64,000 nt of DNA from the NCBI GenBank assembly GCA_963169105.1, contig OY720634.1, positions 150,481,584-150,545,583 on the forward strand, in the 5' to 3' direction. The stretch is from Ceriagrion tenellum (lineage: Eukaryota > Arthropoda > Insecta > Odonata > Coenagrionidae). Both the position numbers and the translations under genes were made by a program. Each line of letters starts with the position of its first letter. The stretch's first letter is position 1. The notes below the pieces were generated by a model that saw only the letters and a list, made by a program, of their open reading frames with translations, had not been told where the DNA came from and ran no database searches. Of the stretch, positions 1-11,100 are shown one piece after another.

Positions 1-1850
1 CTACGAATGCAAAATACCACGCAATCCACAACTAGGGTGTTTGGCACGGGGTGATTCCACACCAGGGATGCAGCACTCATCTCAGATTAAATCAGAACCG
101 CGCACCTAACCCCGGCCCATAAGTGTAAGCCATCAGCAGTCGGGATTACCTTGGGTGGTCAGAACAGTAACTGGGAGAGTGATACATTGACGAACACTCT
201 ACCATGTAGTACACCATTTAAGATTCAACTGCTGGTTAGTATTATTAATCCAACTGAAAATATGTACTATTACGTACTAAATCATTCTAAAACTATACAT
301 TTCATGAGGGGTCAGTTGCGAATAATAATGTTGATATATTTAGTACGGTGCGTAACCTGTTTTACCTATTGAGGGTCAAAGTTTCATAGAACTGATATAT
401 CGAAACGATAATGGTCAAATATTATTCGTTGAAAATATGATATTCTATCGGTTCTGCGTTCTATATCCGTAATTATATGCCTGTTATCACTTAAACTTTA
501 ATAGTTTGAATCTAGCACAATATGTTGAACGTCCGAAAAATAGGTCTACATCAAACTTACGCTCAAGGTTTATTCTATAGTTTTCATTTAGATAAGGCAA
601 TTTCTCCCATATTAAATCCCTCATCATTTAAGAACTACGAATTTATTAAAATTATTAAAATTATTAAAATTTAAGAATCACAACTACGTTTACCGTAAGA
701 TTTTTTAACAAACTTTGCTGCTTTCCGCTGAATTCGATCTGTAGTGCTAGCCCCACGGCAAGTTCTGAATCAGAGTCGTAAACAGAAAGTATCTTGAAGA
801 ATGAGGGCTATCTGAGTTTCGCAGGACCTGTCTTTTTGAAAATAATTCTGGTTTTGAATGAACAAGTTTTTACTATCTAAATAGCCCTTAAATGAACCGA
901 GGGTTTTCCAATATTTTGCTCGAGTCACGATTGAGAGAGATAGATTGCTATAAGTTAGTTAAGTTACTGGGTTCTGCCTTAAAACGGCTCTTAATCATAA
1001 GTGAAACGTGCGATTTTTCAATCGAAAAGGACACGAAGAAATTAAAGATATTTTACAAATGTCCTTATCAATTACGTTGCCATTTCTGACTCTACTTTTT
1101 TATAAACTCGGAAAGAGGAGATTTCTGCATATACATACTAACCCTGCGAGCGTGTGGTATGGGGTGTCAGGTCGCGAGCCGTGTATATATAAGGTGTTGT
1201 GAAGAGTAATGTTGACATGTATTTTGGGAGTGTATTTAGTGGAGGTCAGTTTTTATTATGGCCGCTTATTGTGCGCGGAAAGAACGAGGTTTTGTAACTG
1301 TCTGTTTGGTAATGTATTTATCTTATTATATCGCTTCTGTCAGCCCTAGAAATGTAGTGAGACGTCATGAAAGACTTCTTTTGTTTCTCTAAAACACTAG
1401 GTAATGAATTTCTCGAGCAAACTTAGTCTAGTGTTAGCCTCCGAATCTCTAGGTGCTCACACCTTAATCGCTGTAAAAGCTGTGAGACACTATGTTCGCT
1501 CATAGCAGTTTTTAACGAAGCGTGCAGCGTTTCTTTGTATTGTATTAATTTTTTTGGTTAAATATTTATGACCAGGGCCCCAAATGCTCGCGGCACATTC
1601 AAGGTTTGGCTTAACCAGAGCGAAGTGGCATCTCTATTTTATTTTTTCATCCGAGGACCATCCTATTAAACGCTTAACAAAACCTAGTTTTGTAATACTG
1701 TGCCGCATATATGTCTTGTATGTGTGTCCCGAGGATACATCAGAAGTTAAGGTAAGTCCAAGATAGTTTTCTGTATTTAAAGATTTGATATCTACTTAAC
1801 CCACAATATAGGTATGGAATTTGAGTGATGACTTAAGCAAGAATTGAAAC
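1..1850. other. no recognisable gene
   Basis: AT-rich sequence with only short chance open frames. I see no splice-framed exon, RNA gene or terminal repeat that I can support. Confidence 0.5.
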
Positions 1851-1858
1851 GCGGTGCA

Positions 1859-2520
1859 TTAACTGATAATAAATGTGGATGACAGAACTTCAAAGTCCGC
1901 GTCTTCGCTTATTTCACGGTAGATAACTATATCGTCTGCAAATATTCTTAATTTACTGCTAACTCGAGAACTTAGGTCATTCATATAAAGAATGAAAAAA
2001 AGACGGCCGATCTCGCTTCCTTGACGAACACCGGATGTGACTTCCACCATATCAGAGGTAAAACCATCAACAACTACTTTTTGCTTTCGATCACTGAGAA
2101 AGCCCCTTATCCAATTCACTATTTTTTATTAACTCCGTATCAATGCAATATATGAATCGGTGTTTTTTTGTGAGGATACTTGCATAATGCCTTCTTGAAA
2201 TCAAGGAATACCGCGTCAACTCGCTTTTTAGTTCAACTGATTTTATGGTATCAAGGAAGTGCGAAAGCTATGTTTCGCAGGACCTACTTCTACGGAAGCC
2301 GTGCTGACTGCCATGTAAGAATTTACGATAATCCAGGAATGTCATAATATTACTAACGACAATGTGTTCGAGAATCTTGCATAAAAGTGATGTTAGCCAT
2401 ATAGGCCGGTAATTTCCTGGGTCACTTAATTTCCTTTTTTGAATATCGGAGTGACGTTGCCTGGTTTCCACTCTTGGGGCACTTTGACCTCGGGACCCCT
2501 TGGGTGTTTTTAATTCCTTT
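1859..2520 (-). pseudogene. degraded CR1-like non-LTR reverse transcriptase
   Basis: Read on the minus strand, the block starts near 2500 with a fingers motif (GNYRPI, then a HGF-x-R-x-RSCET stretch). It continues through DAVFLDFKKA near 2190 and ends with a palm segment reading GV-x-QGS...LFILYMNDL and FADDIVIY near 1930-2050. This is the order of the catalytic core of CR1/jockey-type reverse transcriptases. The reading changes frame between about 2290 and 2120 and carries stops. No endonuclease or 3' end is visible, so it is a dead internal fragment. The family call is from established motifs; CR1 rather than jockey is inference. Confidence 0.82.
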
Positions 2521-2589
2521 TCTATAATTACAAACGTTTCATTATATTTTTGATATGTTCCATATCGAATACTTTCAATTTCTGCGGAA

Positions 2590-3650
2590 TAGTTTCCGAG
2601 ACACGACACCGAGAGAGCGCAAGTTGCCTGGCGCGCCTAGGAACTGGAATCGTTCCACAAAAGTCGACTTTAGACTTCAGCATTGGACACTCCGACCTTG
2701 AAAGTCGACTGGACGACGCAATATTCGACTTGAGTTGAAGATGGAAAAAGTCGCCTTTTTCCGACTTCAGCTCAAGTTCCAAATATAAAGGCTACACGCT
2801 TCTATATAGCAAAAGAAACGGAAACTATGTTATTTTACGATTTTTATGAGAGTTGATCATGTTGCGATTGAACAAAATAGTGATGGCCAATGTAAACAGC
2901 AGAAAAATTGTACGTGGAATGATAGTTTTATTCTAAAAAACAATATGAAGGAAATAGAGAAATACTAGAAATATTCTGCAGGATAATTGTGGAGATGAAG
3001 AACCGGTTCGACGAGAAAATAATAATAAGAAGAGTATTTTCGGGGAAGAACGAGCAGCAGCAAGCCAAAGAATGAAGGACTGGAAAAAGAAAAAACTAAG
3101 GGAACATAGCTAAAAAAATGTAAGGATAGCTGCGTAATCTTAGCCCATGGATGGCTGAAGCGAAACGATTAACAATTATGAGAGCAATTTGAGGCACTCG
3201 TGGATCCGGATCATTTTCTTTCTCTTGGTCTGCTTGAAAGGGTCCCTCGCTGCCCAGATTAGTTCATTTTTGCCCCTTGACGGTGTTCTAAGTCTCATAC
3301 ACAGTCTTATACCCAGTCCTAGATAAGGCGATATGAGTTGTAGCGCTCCCGTTGTACTAAATTCTCAATTAAAAACCGTGCACTTCACTTTGCCGACATT
3401 CAGTTTTCAGTAAAATATTCCCACATAGAACTCTTGCGCACCATTTTCCTTATCAGATGTCACACGATGGGACAGAAAACCAAGTACCGTCGTCGAAACA
3501 CAAACACAAGTCTGCACCTGCCACCGATATATATTCTCGCACTGATCATAAAATAGTGAAAAGCCAGCATACCTACGTGTCATAGCTGTTAAGACTGAAA
3601 AGGGCTGGCGCAATGCCTTCGTCCACTCATCGTTCTACTCGAATTCTCCT
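2590..3650. other. intergenic, unassigned
   Basis: No gene is seen. The first 200 bases are unusually rich in GTCGACTT/AAGTCGA words and contain a CTAGGCGCGCC-type word near 2628 that recurs in the opposite orientation near 5137. The rest is unremarkable. Confidence 0.4.
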
Positions 3651-4200
3651 GTACTCTGAATCTGGGTTGTCGAGACCTATTGAGGGGTGGGTTGTACTCA
3701 CATTTTGACCAGAATTGGTCCGATTTGACCCTCCATGGGTGATGGGGTGATCCTCACCCCAATGACGTACGTCGGCAGACCGCACGGCGGCAACCCGTAA
3801 AGTGGGTCAGAGAGACACCCCATCCCAAATATTTGGGTTCACAGAGATGTGCGGTAGGCTTTTGCGAAAGCGGAGCCGACGGTAACTCGTCTCTTTTGTT
3901 TGGGGGAACCAAACTAACACGAGCACTTCGGGGAGGCGGAGGCCAATTAGAGGTCCTTTTGACCTCTATCCACCTCATTGGTGTCGGCCTCGAAGGGGCT
4001 GCGGTTGCACTAACCTTTCCATCCCTTCCTTCCTCCTCTTCCAAGTCCCTGGGTATAAGCGAAAGCTTGCAGACCGGGGACGGAAGTTGTAGTCCTGCGG
4101 CGAGAGCCGAAACGCCTGTACTCTGAATCCCTGGCTCTGTATACAAAGAAAATAAACTCATCCGGATGATTCCCATGATCAGCACAGTAGCTACTGTCTT
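3650..4200. other. GC-rich island, unclassified (possible LINE 5' region)
   Basis: This block is clearly richer in G+C than its neighbours. It has open frames on both strands but no motif I recognise, and the word CTGTACTCTGAATC occurs near both of its ends. Such GC-rich islands in AT-rich arthropod DNA are often 5' ends of non-LTR elements or old coding insertions. I cannot choose between these. Confidence 0.25.
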
Positions 4201-4351
4201 TCAATCACGATATAACCAACGTCTGCATCAAGTTGGTGCCCATATGGATAGTTTAATGCCAAAATGGCTTCACGAAGCTATGGGCAACTGTTTTGTTCAT
4301 CGAAGGGGAGATAAAAGTTCATAGAACTTCATGTATAGTTTGATTGAGACA

Positions 4352-4422
4352 AGTGAGGAGTGCTGAGGTTTTAACAACTCAACTTTTTGCTACCACGTAC
4401 TGATACACGAGAAGGAACTTAT
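4352..4422. repeat. 70-bp direct repeat, copy 1
   Basis: The segment begins AGTGAGGAGTGCTGAGG and ends GAGAAGGAACTTA. It recurs in the same orientation 301 bases downstream, with no mismatch seen by eye. Unrelated AT-rich DNA lies between the copies. Confidence 0.85.
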
Positions 4423-4652
4423 AATAGAATATCTCGCTGCAATAATCGAATATTGATTTCGAAACGTATTACCACTACAATTTAAGTATTTCAAATGAGC
4501 GCAATAATTATTTCTTGACATCCATCGCATTATTCTCGGACAGGACTTTTATAATAAACTAATTGCTAATTAAATTATCGAAAGTCATCGGGCAATATTT
4601 CCTACGCTAATATATCGTTAGCTGTCAATATCATCCTATACGGCAACGACTC

Positions 4653-4723
4653 AGTGAGGAGTGCTGAGGTTTTAACAACTCAACTTTTTGCTACCACGTA
4701 CTGATACACGAGAAGGAACTTAA
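4653..4723. repeat. 70-bp direct repeat, copy 2
   Basis: Second copy of the repeat at 4352. Flanks differ from the first copy, so the duplicated unit is limited to about 70 bases. Confidence 0.85.
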
Positions 4724-5990
4724 AAAGAAGGGACATTAGAAATGTTTCGATTTTTTCGTCGCTTTCTAATGAAGGCACCAAGTCTGATGAACTACGAAGC
4801 AATTCATATTAACCAAGCTTCCTTAAAATTATTCTTTGACTGGGTTAAATGTATGTCTTCCTGAGAAATAGCCCTTCTAGAAGTGTGAAAATGTTGCCAC
4901 TTTCCTTCCTCCTAGATGTTGATGCCTTTAGAAAATAATTTTTGTCTTCAGGCTCATAAATATTTTTTACAACAAATTCTATTTGCGAAACCTAGTCAAT
5001 TTTTTGAAAAATCGAATTGGCAGTCGTACAAAATTCGTAAGTTTATGACATAAGCCGCCTTATAGTCGGCTTTGAAAATTGAGAGTCGATTTCCAAAAAG
5101 TTGGCTTTCGGAGTAGAAACTCGACTCTCCAATATCTAGGCGCGCCCTCTCGCAATTACGCTGGAATCTATTAAGTCAGCTGCAACATATCACGTTTAGC
5201 GACGTAGTACTTGTTTGACAAATTGGACGATTTATTTTTTCTTATTATTATTTAACGTATATACTTGATTACTGCCATATTTAGAGCAAAAATATAAAAA
5301 TAATTGAGAAGTACTCGGGTTATTTTTTGCCTGAGCCACATCAGTTTAATCACCCAACTACTCATTAGTACTTCCAGTGTACATTACTCTAAAAAATCGC
5401 CGTAGTCGAAATAGCGAGTTATTATTTCACAGTGGTTTTAATCATGATTATCAAAACATAGAAGACTAGCATTTGCTTTATTTATTCTAAAGAGACATCC
5501 AGGAAAAATGGTTCTCCACTAGAAGGAGGAACTCTTGACATTTCTCTCTTGGTGGATCGTTTTGTTGCTCTTCGAGAGCGTAGGCAGATGTTTTGTCCTA
5601 GAAAGCACATGCACATAAATACATTACACAAGAGCATCAGAAACCTGTCCAACGCGAACTACTACATTTCGCTGGCGGTACGCAGCTGAGAGACTTATCT
5701 CCGCCATCGACTGCTACTTTAAGGAGGAGTTCATCAGATCCTACGCTAACGTTAAGGTTGCGGCTGCTGAAACCGAATCCCCTTCTCCCTCTAGCGCCAA
5801 AACTGTGCAAAACCTTCGTGAACTCATTAAGAAGCACTCGATAGTCGAGCCTTCAAAGAACGAAGAAGTTGTAGAGAGGGCGTGCCCTCTGTACCCATCT
5901 AGTTCCAGAGGACGTCGCCGACAACGACTTGCTGCGGCATCGGAGGGATAGGCGCCTTCAGTATCCGTGGCTGGTAACGGTGGGTTGGAA
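4724..5990. other. unassigned; GC-richer open stretch at 5640-5950
   Basis: Most of this is AT-rich with no feature. Around 5640-5950 both strands show longer open frames. On the plus strand one frame runs open for about 100 codons without an ATG and looks coding-like in composition (retroelement gag or exon remnant), but I recognise no family. Confidence 0.3.
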
Positions 5991-5994
5991 ATAT

Positions 5995-6415
5995 TTGGGC
6001 GTAGGCTTGTTCGATGGGCAATCATCGATGATCGTAACTGTCGATGGTCTTCGATTATCGATGGTCGACGATAATCTTCGATAATTATCAGTTGTCGTTG
6101 ACCCGTGCGAGGCGTCGTCCTTGCCAACGCGCCAATTTTCCTCTTTACCGGTCAGTGACCATCGACTCAACAAGCTTATGGTGCGTTCGCTAGAACACTA
6201 CCCATCGACTGACCTTTGACGATCGATTATCGATTGAACATTGTCAAACAATAAATCATTGACAATCTATTGGCCATCGAAAGTTGATTGACCGTCGTTA
6301 ATCGATCGATCATTGGTAATATATCGACCATAGGCAATCAATTGACCTTCGGAAATCGATTGACTATCGTATTATGGTATTCGATGCCCACCATCGATAT
6401 CAAAAGTCGACATAC
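5995..6415. repeat. cryptic satellite of ATCGAT / TTGACC / TCGATGG words
   Basis: Short words such as ATCGAT, TCGATGGTC, TTGACC and their complements recur at irregular 10-25 base intervals for about 400 bases, without a fixed period. Because the words are near-palindromic the stretch could fold on itself. No coding content. Confidence 0.6.
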
Positions 6416-7995
6416 ATGACAATTTTGATCATTTGAACCATTAAACAACCCTATCTGTGCGTGGCGGGCATCAGCAAGCGTAATCTAGGCATATTCATGT
6501 TTGCTGGACTTGTTCAAACAGCTAAAAAAACTGCAAGGCTCATCTCTGAGTTGGAAAACAAGATATTATTCAACAGAATGACGATGTACGTAGGTTTCAT
6601 GAACCAGCGGTAGGCGGTAGCCATAATAATAATTTAGTCATGTACGCTGCGCGCCGAAGAACATTAGTTGTTGTATTGTTAGTATAGTTTGGATTCAAAA
6701 CTACTGCAATTTTTCACATTTGACCGTTTACACACAATTCTTTTATTTATTAATTACTTCATTCTCATTATGACATTTAAAGCATAATTATGAACTTCAT
6801 AACCTTTCATATGTGCATAGATACGACTGTTTGTCAGTTTACGCCTTCGGCTCCACCGCTGCCCGTTCCCCCTCCCCCCCCCCAAACGCCGCCGCCGAAG
6901 TAAACCTTCGCGGCGCCCATCTCTAAGTCCTATACCTAATCAAAAGAGAGTATATTTATTTCAATCATGTCATTTGTTGCAGAGTTATAATCCCAGATCG
7001 AATCGCACCTCAAACGTTATATCGCAGTTTCCGACCTATTACTTCATGTGCAATCTAATTTTTTAAATCGCTTTCACGTACAAATCTTCGCACTTCTGGT
7101 ATTTAAATCCGGGTCCTAAGGGATATAATATTCCAACTACCACACCTAGTCGGTTTCTAAGGAAGCCTGCGCAACAAAAAGGTGAATGGTAAAACGGGGT
7201 GAACGGTTTATTAAATTTTTCTCAAATCACTCTCCTCATGCATTTTGCTACACATTTATTCCCGGAGAAAAGTATCAACAGTGACACTGGTGAGCATAAT
7301 ATGATTTCATTGTTCTTCTTCCGGAACCGAGATGGAATCAGCCTAGTTAAGTGATGGAGAAAATTGTTAGATTAGCAAGGATTTCGTTTGAGAGACTACT
7401 AATATTGCTTATTGTATAAATGTTACGATTTTTATACTTCTCCAGCGCGAAAAGAGCCTAAAAAATTTTATTCAATTATAGAAGATGGAAGCCTTAATGA
7501 ACCACGAAATATTTGGATTGTTGAGAAAACACTGTCAAAGTTAAATTGAATGAGAAATCAAAGGCAATTGAAAGATAAAATTTGGCAATCATTCTATTTA
7601 CTTTTGTTCCCGTATATTTTGTTTCTAATTGAGCTGAGATGTCACAAAAAACCTTTTACAGGCTCCAAGACACCATAAAAGAGTCAAGGAGATATTTGGA
7701 AAGTGTTTGCTATGGTTCACATTCCACAGTATCGAGATGATAAAATCCAATGTACCCATTTGAAGACAAAAATTGCGACTTTTGCTATTTGCATCGACTA
7801 GATTTTGTCATTGTAATAGATAGAAAAATTATCCTGAATACAAATTGATTCTATATTAACATCACCAGATCTCCGCAGAATGACACGCATGAACCTTGTG
7901 CAAATTTTCACTTACGTGTTGACAATGTACCTCGTGGTAAAAATACGCAAGTTTGGGTTCACTTCATGTTGGCAGTGTTCAGCATCTCATTATTG
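6416..7995. other. no recognisable gene
   Basis: AT-rich apart from a short C-rich run at about 6840-6915. No exon, RNA gene or mobile element end was recognised. Confidence 0.45.
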
Positions 7996-8002
7996 TGCTC
8001 AC

Positions 8003-8107
8003 CTGTTCCATTAGTCCTGAAAAATAGGCCTCACGTGCTCCCCTGCTCCACGTATTTTCGTCGATCAAGTAGAACCAAGATGTGTCCGAGACTTTGTCCT
8101 CACTTGT
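8003..8107 (-). CDS. candidate 3' exon (type II) of SPAG17-like gene
   Basis: On the minus strand a CTCTCTCACTCCAG acceptor precedes codons reading TSEDKVSDTSWF, and a CAG|GTGAGC donor follows. The exon is 105 bases, phase 0-0. The segment TSWF...SRGA-EAYFSGLM is conserved in the homologous exon at 13800-14069, which argues for real coding constraint. It lies 98 bases downstream of the type I exon at 8206-8397, the same arrangement as in the upstream array. Function unknown; membership in the SPAG17-like gene is inferred from strand and phase. Confidence 0.5.
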
Positions 8108-11100
8108 CTGGAGTGAGAGAGTTTCCACTTTAGATTATGTAATCGCTTGGTATAATTAGCAATGGTACCCATATAACAGAAGTAATATCGTCCCTTTTGA
8201 CTTACCTCGAATTCAGTAACCGCGCCTTTACTAAAAACGGTTGTCATAGTTTCTCCTATGGAAGAGCGCTCCGGGTTGTCTTTTTCCTTTGATAAATCTT
8301 CAAAACAGCTGAAGATTGACATTAACTTTTCATTCATCGGAAGATCGCCTCCCTGTCTTCCCAGGGATTCCAATTGCTTCTGGATCGAAGTATCTGGCTG
8401 TGAATAGCAAGAGAATTTCTTACTTCTCGTAATATATTTCTGTTAGCGTGCCAAAACTATAGACTAGTCTTCTCCTTCTCAGGAACCACAATCTTGCAGC
8501 GGTGGGAAGGGCTTGAGAGGTCCGATGACCCCTACAGAGCTGAACTAGCGGGACCAATGGTAAACGAAACAATAAATGGAAGTAATATCTCCCCCTTTAA
8601 CTTACCTTGAATTCAATGCCTGTAGTAGTATTATGTGAGGAGTTCGTCGATAACTTAGGTCATTTTGCACCACGTCTAATCGTTAGTTAAAACTATCAAG
8701 TAAAAAAAATCCTGAGGGAAGTTATACAAAAATTAGCTTAGATTTATTAGCTTCTTATAAGTCATTTTCGAGAAAAAAGTTATTACACGACTGGTAATAT
8801 TCGGGTCGTCCCTCAAGACGCTTACCATGTTCCCAGAAATTTTCAGCTTTTATCGCCACTCCTGCTAGTATTCCTATTCAGTTAGTATGTTCTTTACGCT
8901 CATGGTCTTATTACAGTAGGCAAATTGAAGCATAATAATAATGTTTATTACTTCAAAAATCGAAATACACCTCAATTTATTATTACTAATTTTCAGGAGC
9001 CTTTGGCAGCCTCAAGGAGAATCCTTATCATCGGTAAATTGGTTGGGGTGGGTTAGGACGCTGTGTCCTGTTCCGAGTCGAGTGATAACTACATCCCGTA
9101 ATCGGTTCACTGTCATTGATGACTACCATGGTGACACTAAATGCTTTACTCCTCTCAACTTGTTATTTTGGAGTATCCTCAAAGATTCTTTCCACTGCCC
9201 CAAGGCCTAAATTCGTAGCAAGCATTCGAGGTCGTCTGCGGGCACTGCCAAAATACGGGAGTCAGGTCCTTCAAGGGTTAGTTTGGCGAATTCATCGGCT
9301 TTTTCGTTGCCTGCTATATCCAGAAATCCACAGAAAGACCACTTAGATTCTATTTCTATTAAGTGATACAAGAGATGATTGGATATATGGGAAGATTGAA
9401 AAGGGGACGAGAAGACTAGAGACGAATTTCAGAACGCAACCTGTGCATATATGATGGACTTCCCATTGATGCGAGTTTCTTCGACAGCTGCTTAATGGCG
9501 TGCATTTCAGCGGTGTACACGCTACACATAGGGTTAATCTCCTACATCCTATCTTTAATACTGTTCTTGGTTAAGATTATTTTCACAGCTCCATGATACG
9601 AAGAAACTTCAGCACACGCATTAACAAACTCGGACTTCGATCCGTCTAAATTAGACTAAAGCTTGGGTTGCAAGACAAAGTTCCTTGGAACGGCACAAGT
9701 ATTCTAATGTTATTGTAGAAGTCTAGATACATCTTTTAAAATGAAATAAAAATCTGGCTGTTCTGGTACCCACGGTGGTGAACTAGGGTACCCCACAGGG
9801 TATACTTGTGGTAAGCGAAAATTCGACAGTCCCTAAAATGTACTCGTCTCGTCGCCCGTGTATTCCCATAAAATAGATTTAAACACCGGGGTTAATAACG
9901 GCATTATAACATGGGTGCGATTTAATTGATTATACTTCAGCCACATAATTGCATGTTAGGATAATCGAGCGAGTCGCAAGGTACCCTCCAGCATCGGCAT
10001 AGACGCTCACTGCGGGGAAGTTCTGAAGGCTCCGTTAGGTAATCTCAGCCCGTTATATCGGACGGTTGATCTGTTTATGTTTCTGGCGGCATAGACTGAT
10101 TTTGGAGACTTGCAGAATATTGCTAGATCGCTCAATTGGCGAACCCTCCACAGGCGCCTGAATGCGTTCAGCGATGTCATTTATCGCTATGGCAAAGAGA
10201 GTAACGATCAGCACTTAACCCTGGCATATGTCGTTCGTTGTGGCGCAGCTTTTGTTTACAGGGACTGCCACTGTTGAGCTGGATTTTGCCCTATGCCATA
10301 AATTAGCATCTTTGCGCTTTTGTAGTTGATTACACTGTCCTGCGATGGTTTCATTGCCGCCGTCCTGTATTTCTATTTAGGATGACTTTTGCATCCTGAA
10401 ATTGGACCCGACGTTAATTTTTCCACCTCACATCTTTAAAGAAAATCTTATATTACGTTTTTTCATCACATGCACTAATGCATTTCTTGCGTTGTTAGGA
10501 GGAGTGTTGCTTTAATTATGATTTCCAGATTCATTTATTGATACCTCATCCTGCAGCCATCTGGCAACCATGTTGTGGATAAAACCTTACGATATGTTAG
10601 TAAAAATAGTGTCCTGTGGGAGTTAATTATAGAGAAAAGCAAAGCACAAATATGTCTATATCACTGATGACTTTACGCTTCTCTAGACTCCAGATCATAA
10701 ACCACTGTGAATTTCAACTTTTTTTCAGGAGTCACGCTCAAAGTCTACAGCCGAAAACACAGCAGGTTTTGCTGAGTGGTGCCATTTTGTTGTTGTGCTT
10801 TTTCTGCTACAGTCTGAGTTGTGCTTCGCTTGCTAGTGAAAAGAGATTTTTGTCTTTATAAGTGTTCTATTTGTGAGTGACATACTGTGTTCATCTTTTT
10901 ATTTAACTTATATCAATATGCCATGTCGTGACTGCAAGAACAATGCAGATTCATTCTGGTATGTGTGCGGAAGTTTTGCGCCGATGAGGCAGCGGCGCAA
11001 AATAACAAACTCGTGAAAAGGCCTACTATGCCCACTTTGGCATTAAACTGGGAGACCAAGGCAAGCCGTGGGCACCACGTATTGTTTGTAGACGTCAAAC

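Noticed and set aside
3754..4185. A 143-codon minus-strand gene
   Set aside because: Compositionally explained by a GC-rich island, open on both strands, with no recognisable domain or splice sites.
2628..5147. A 2.5-kb transposon bounded by inverted CTAGGCGCGCC words
   Set aside because: The shared match is only about 11 bases, with no target duplication or wider inverted repeat.
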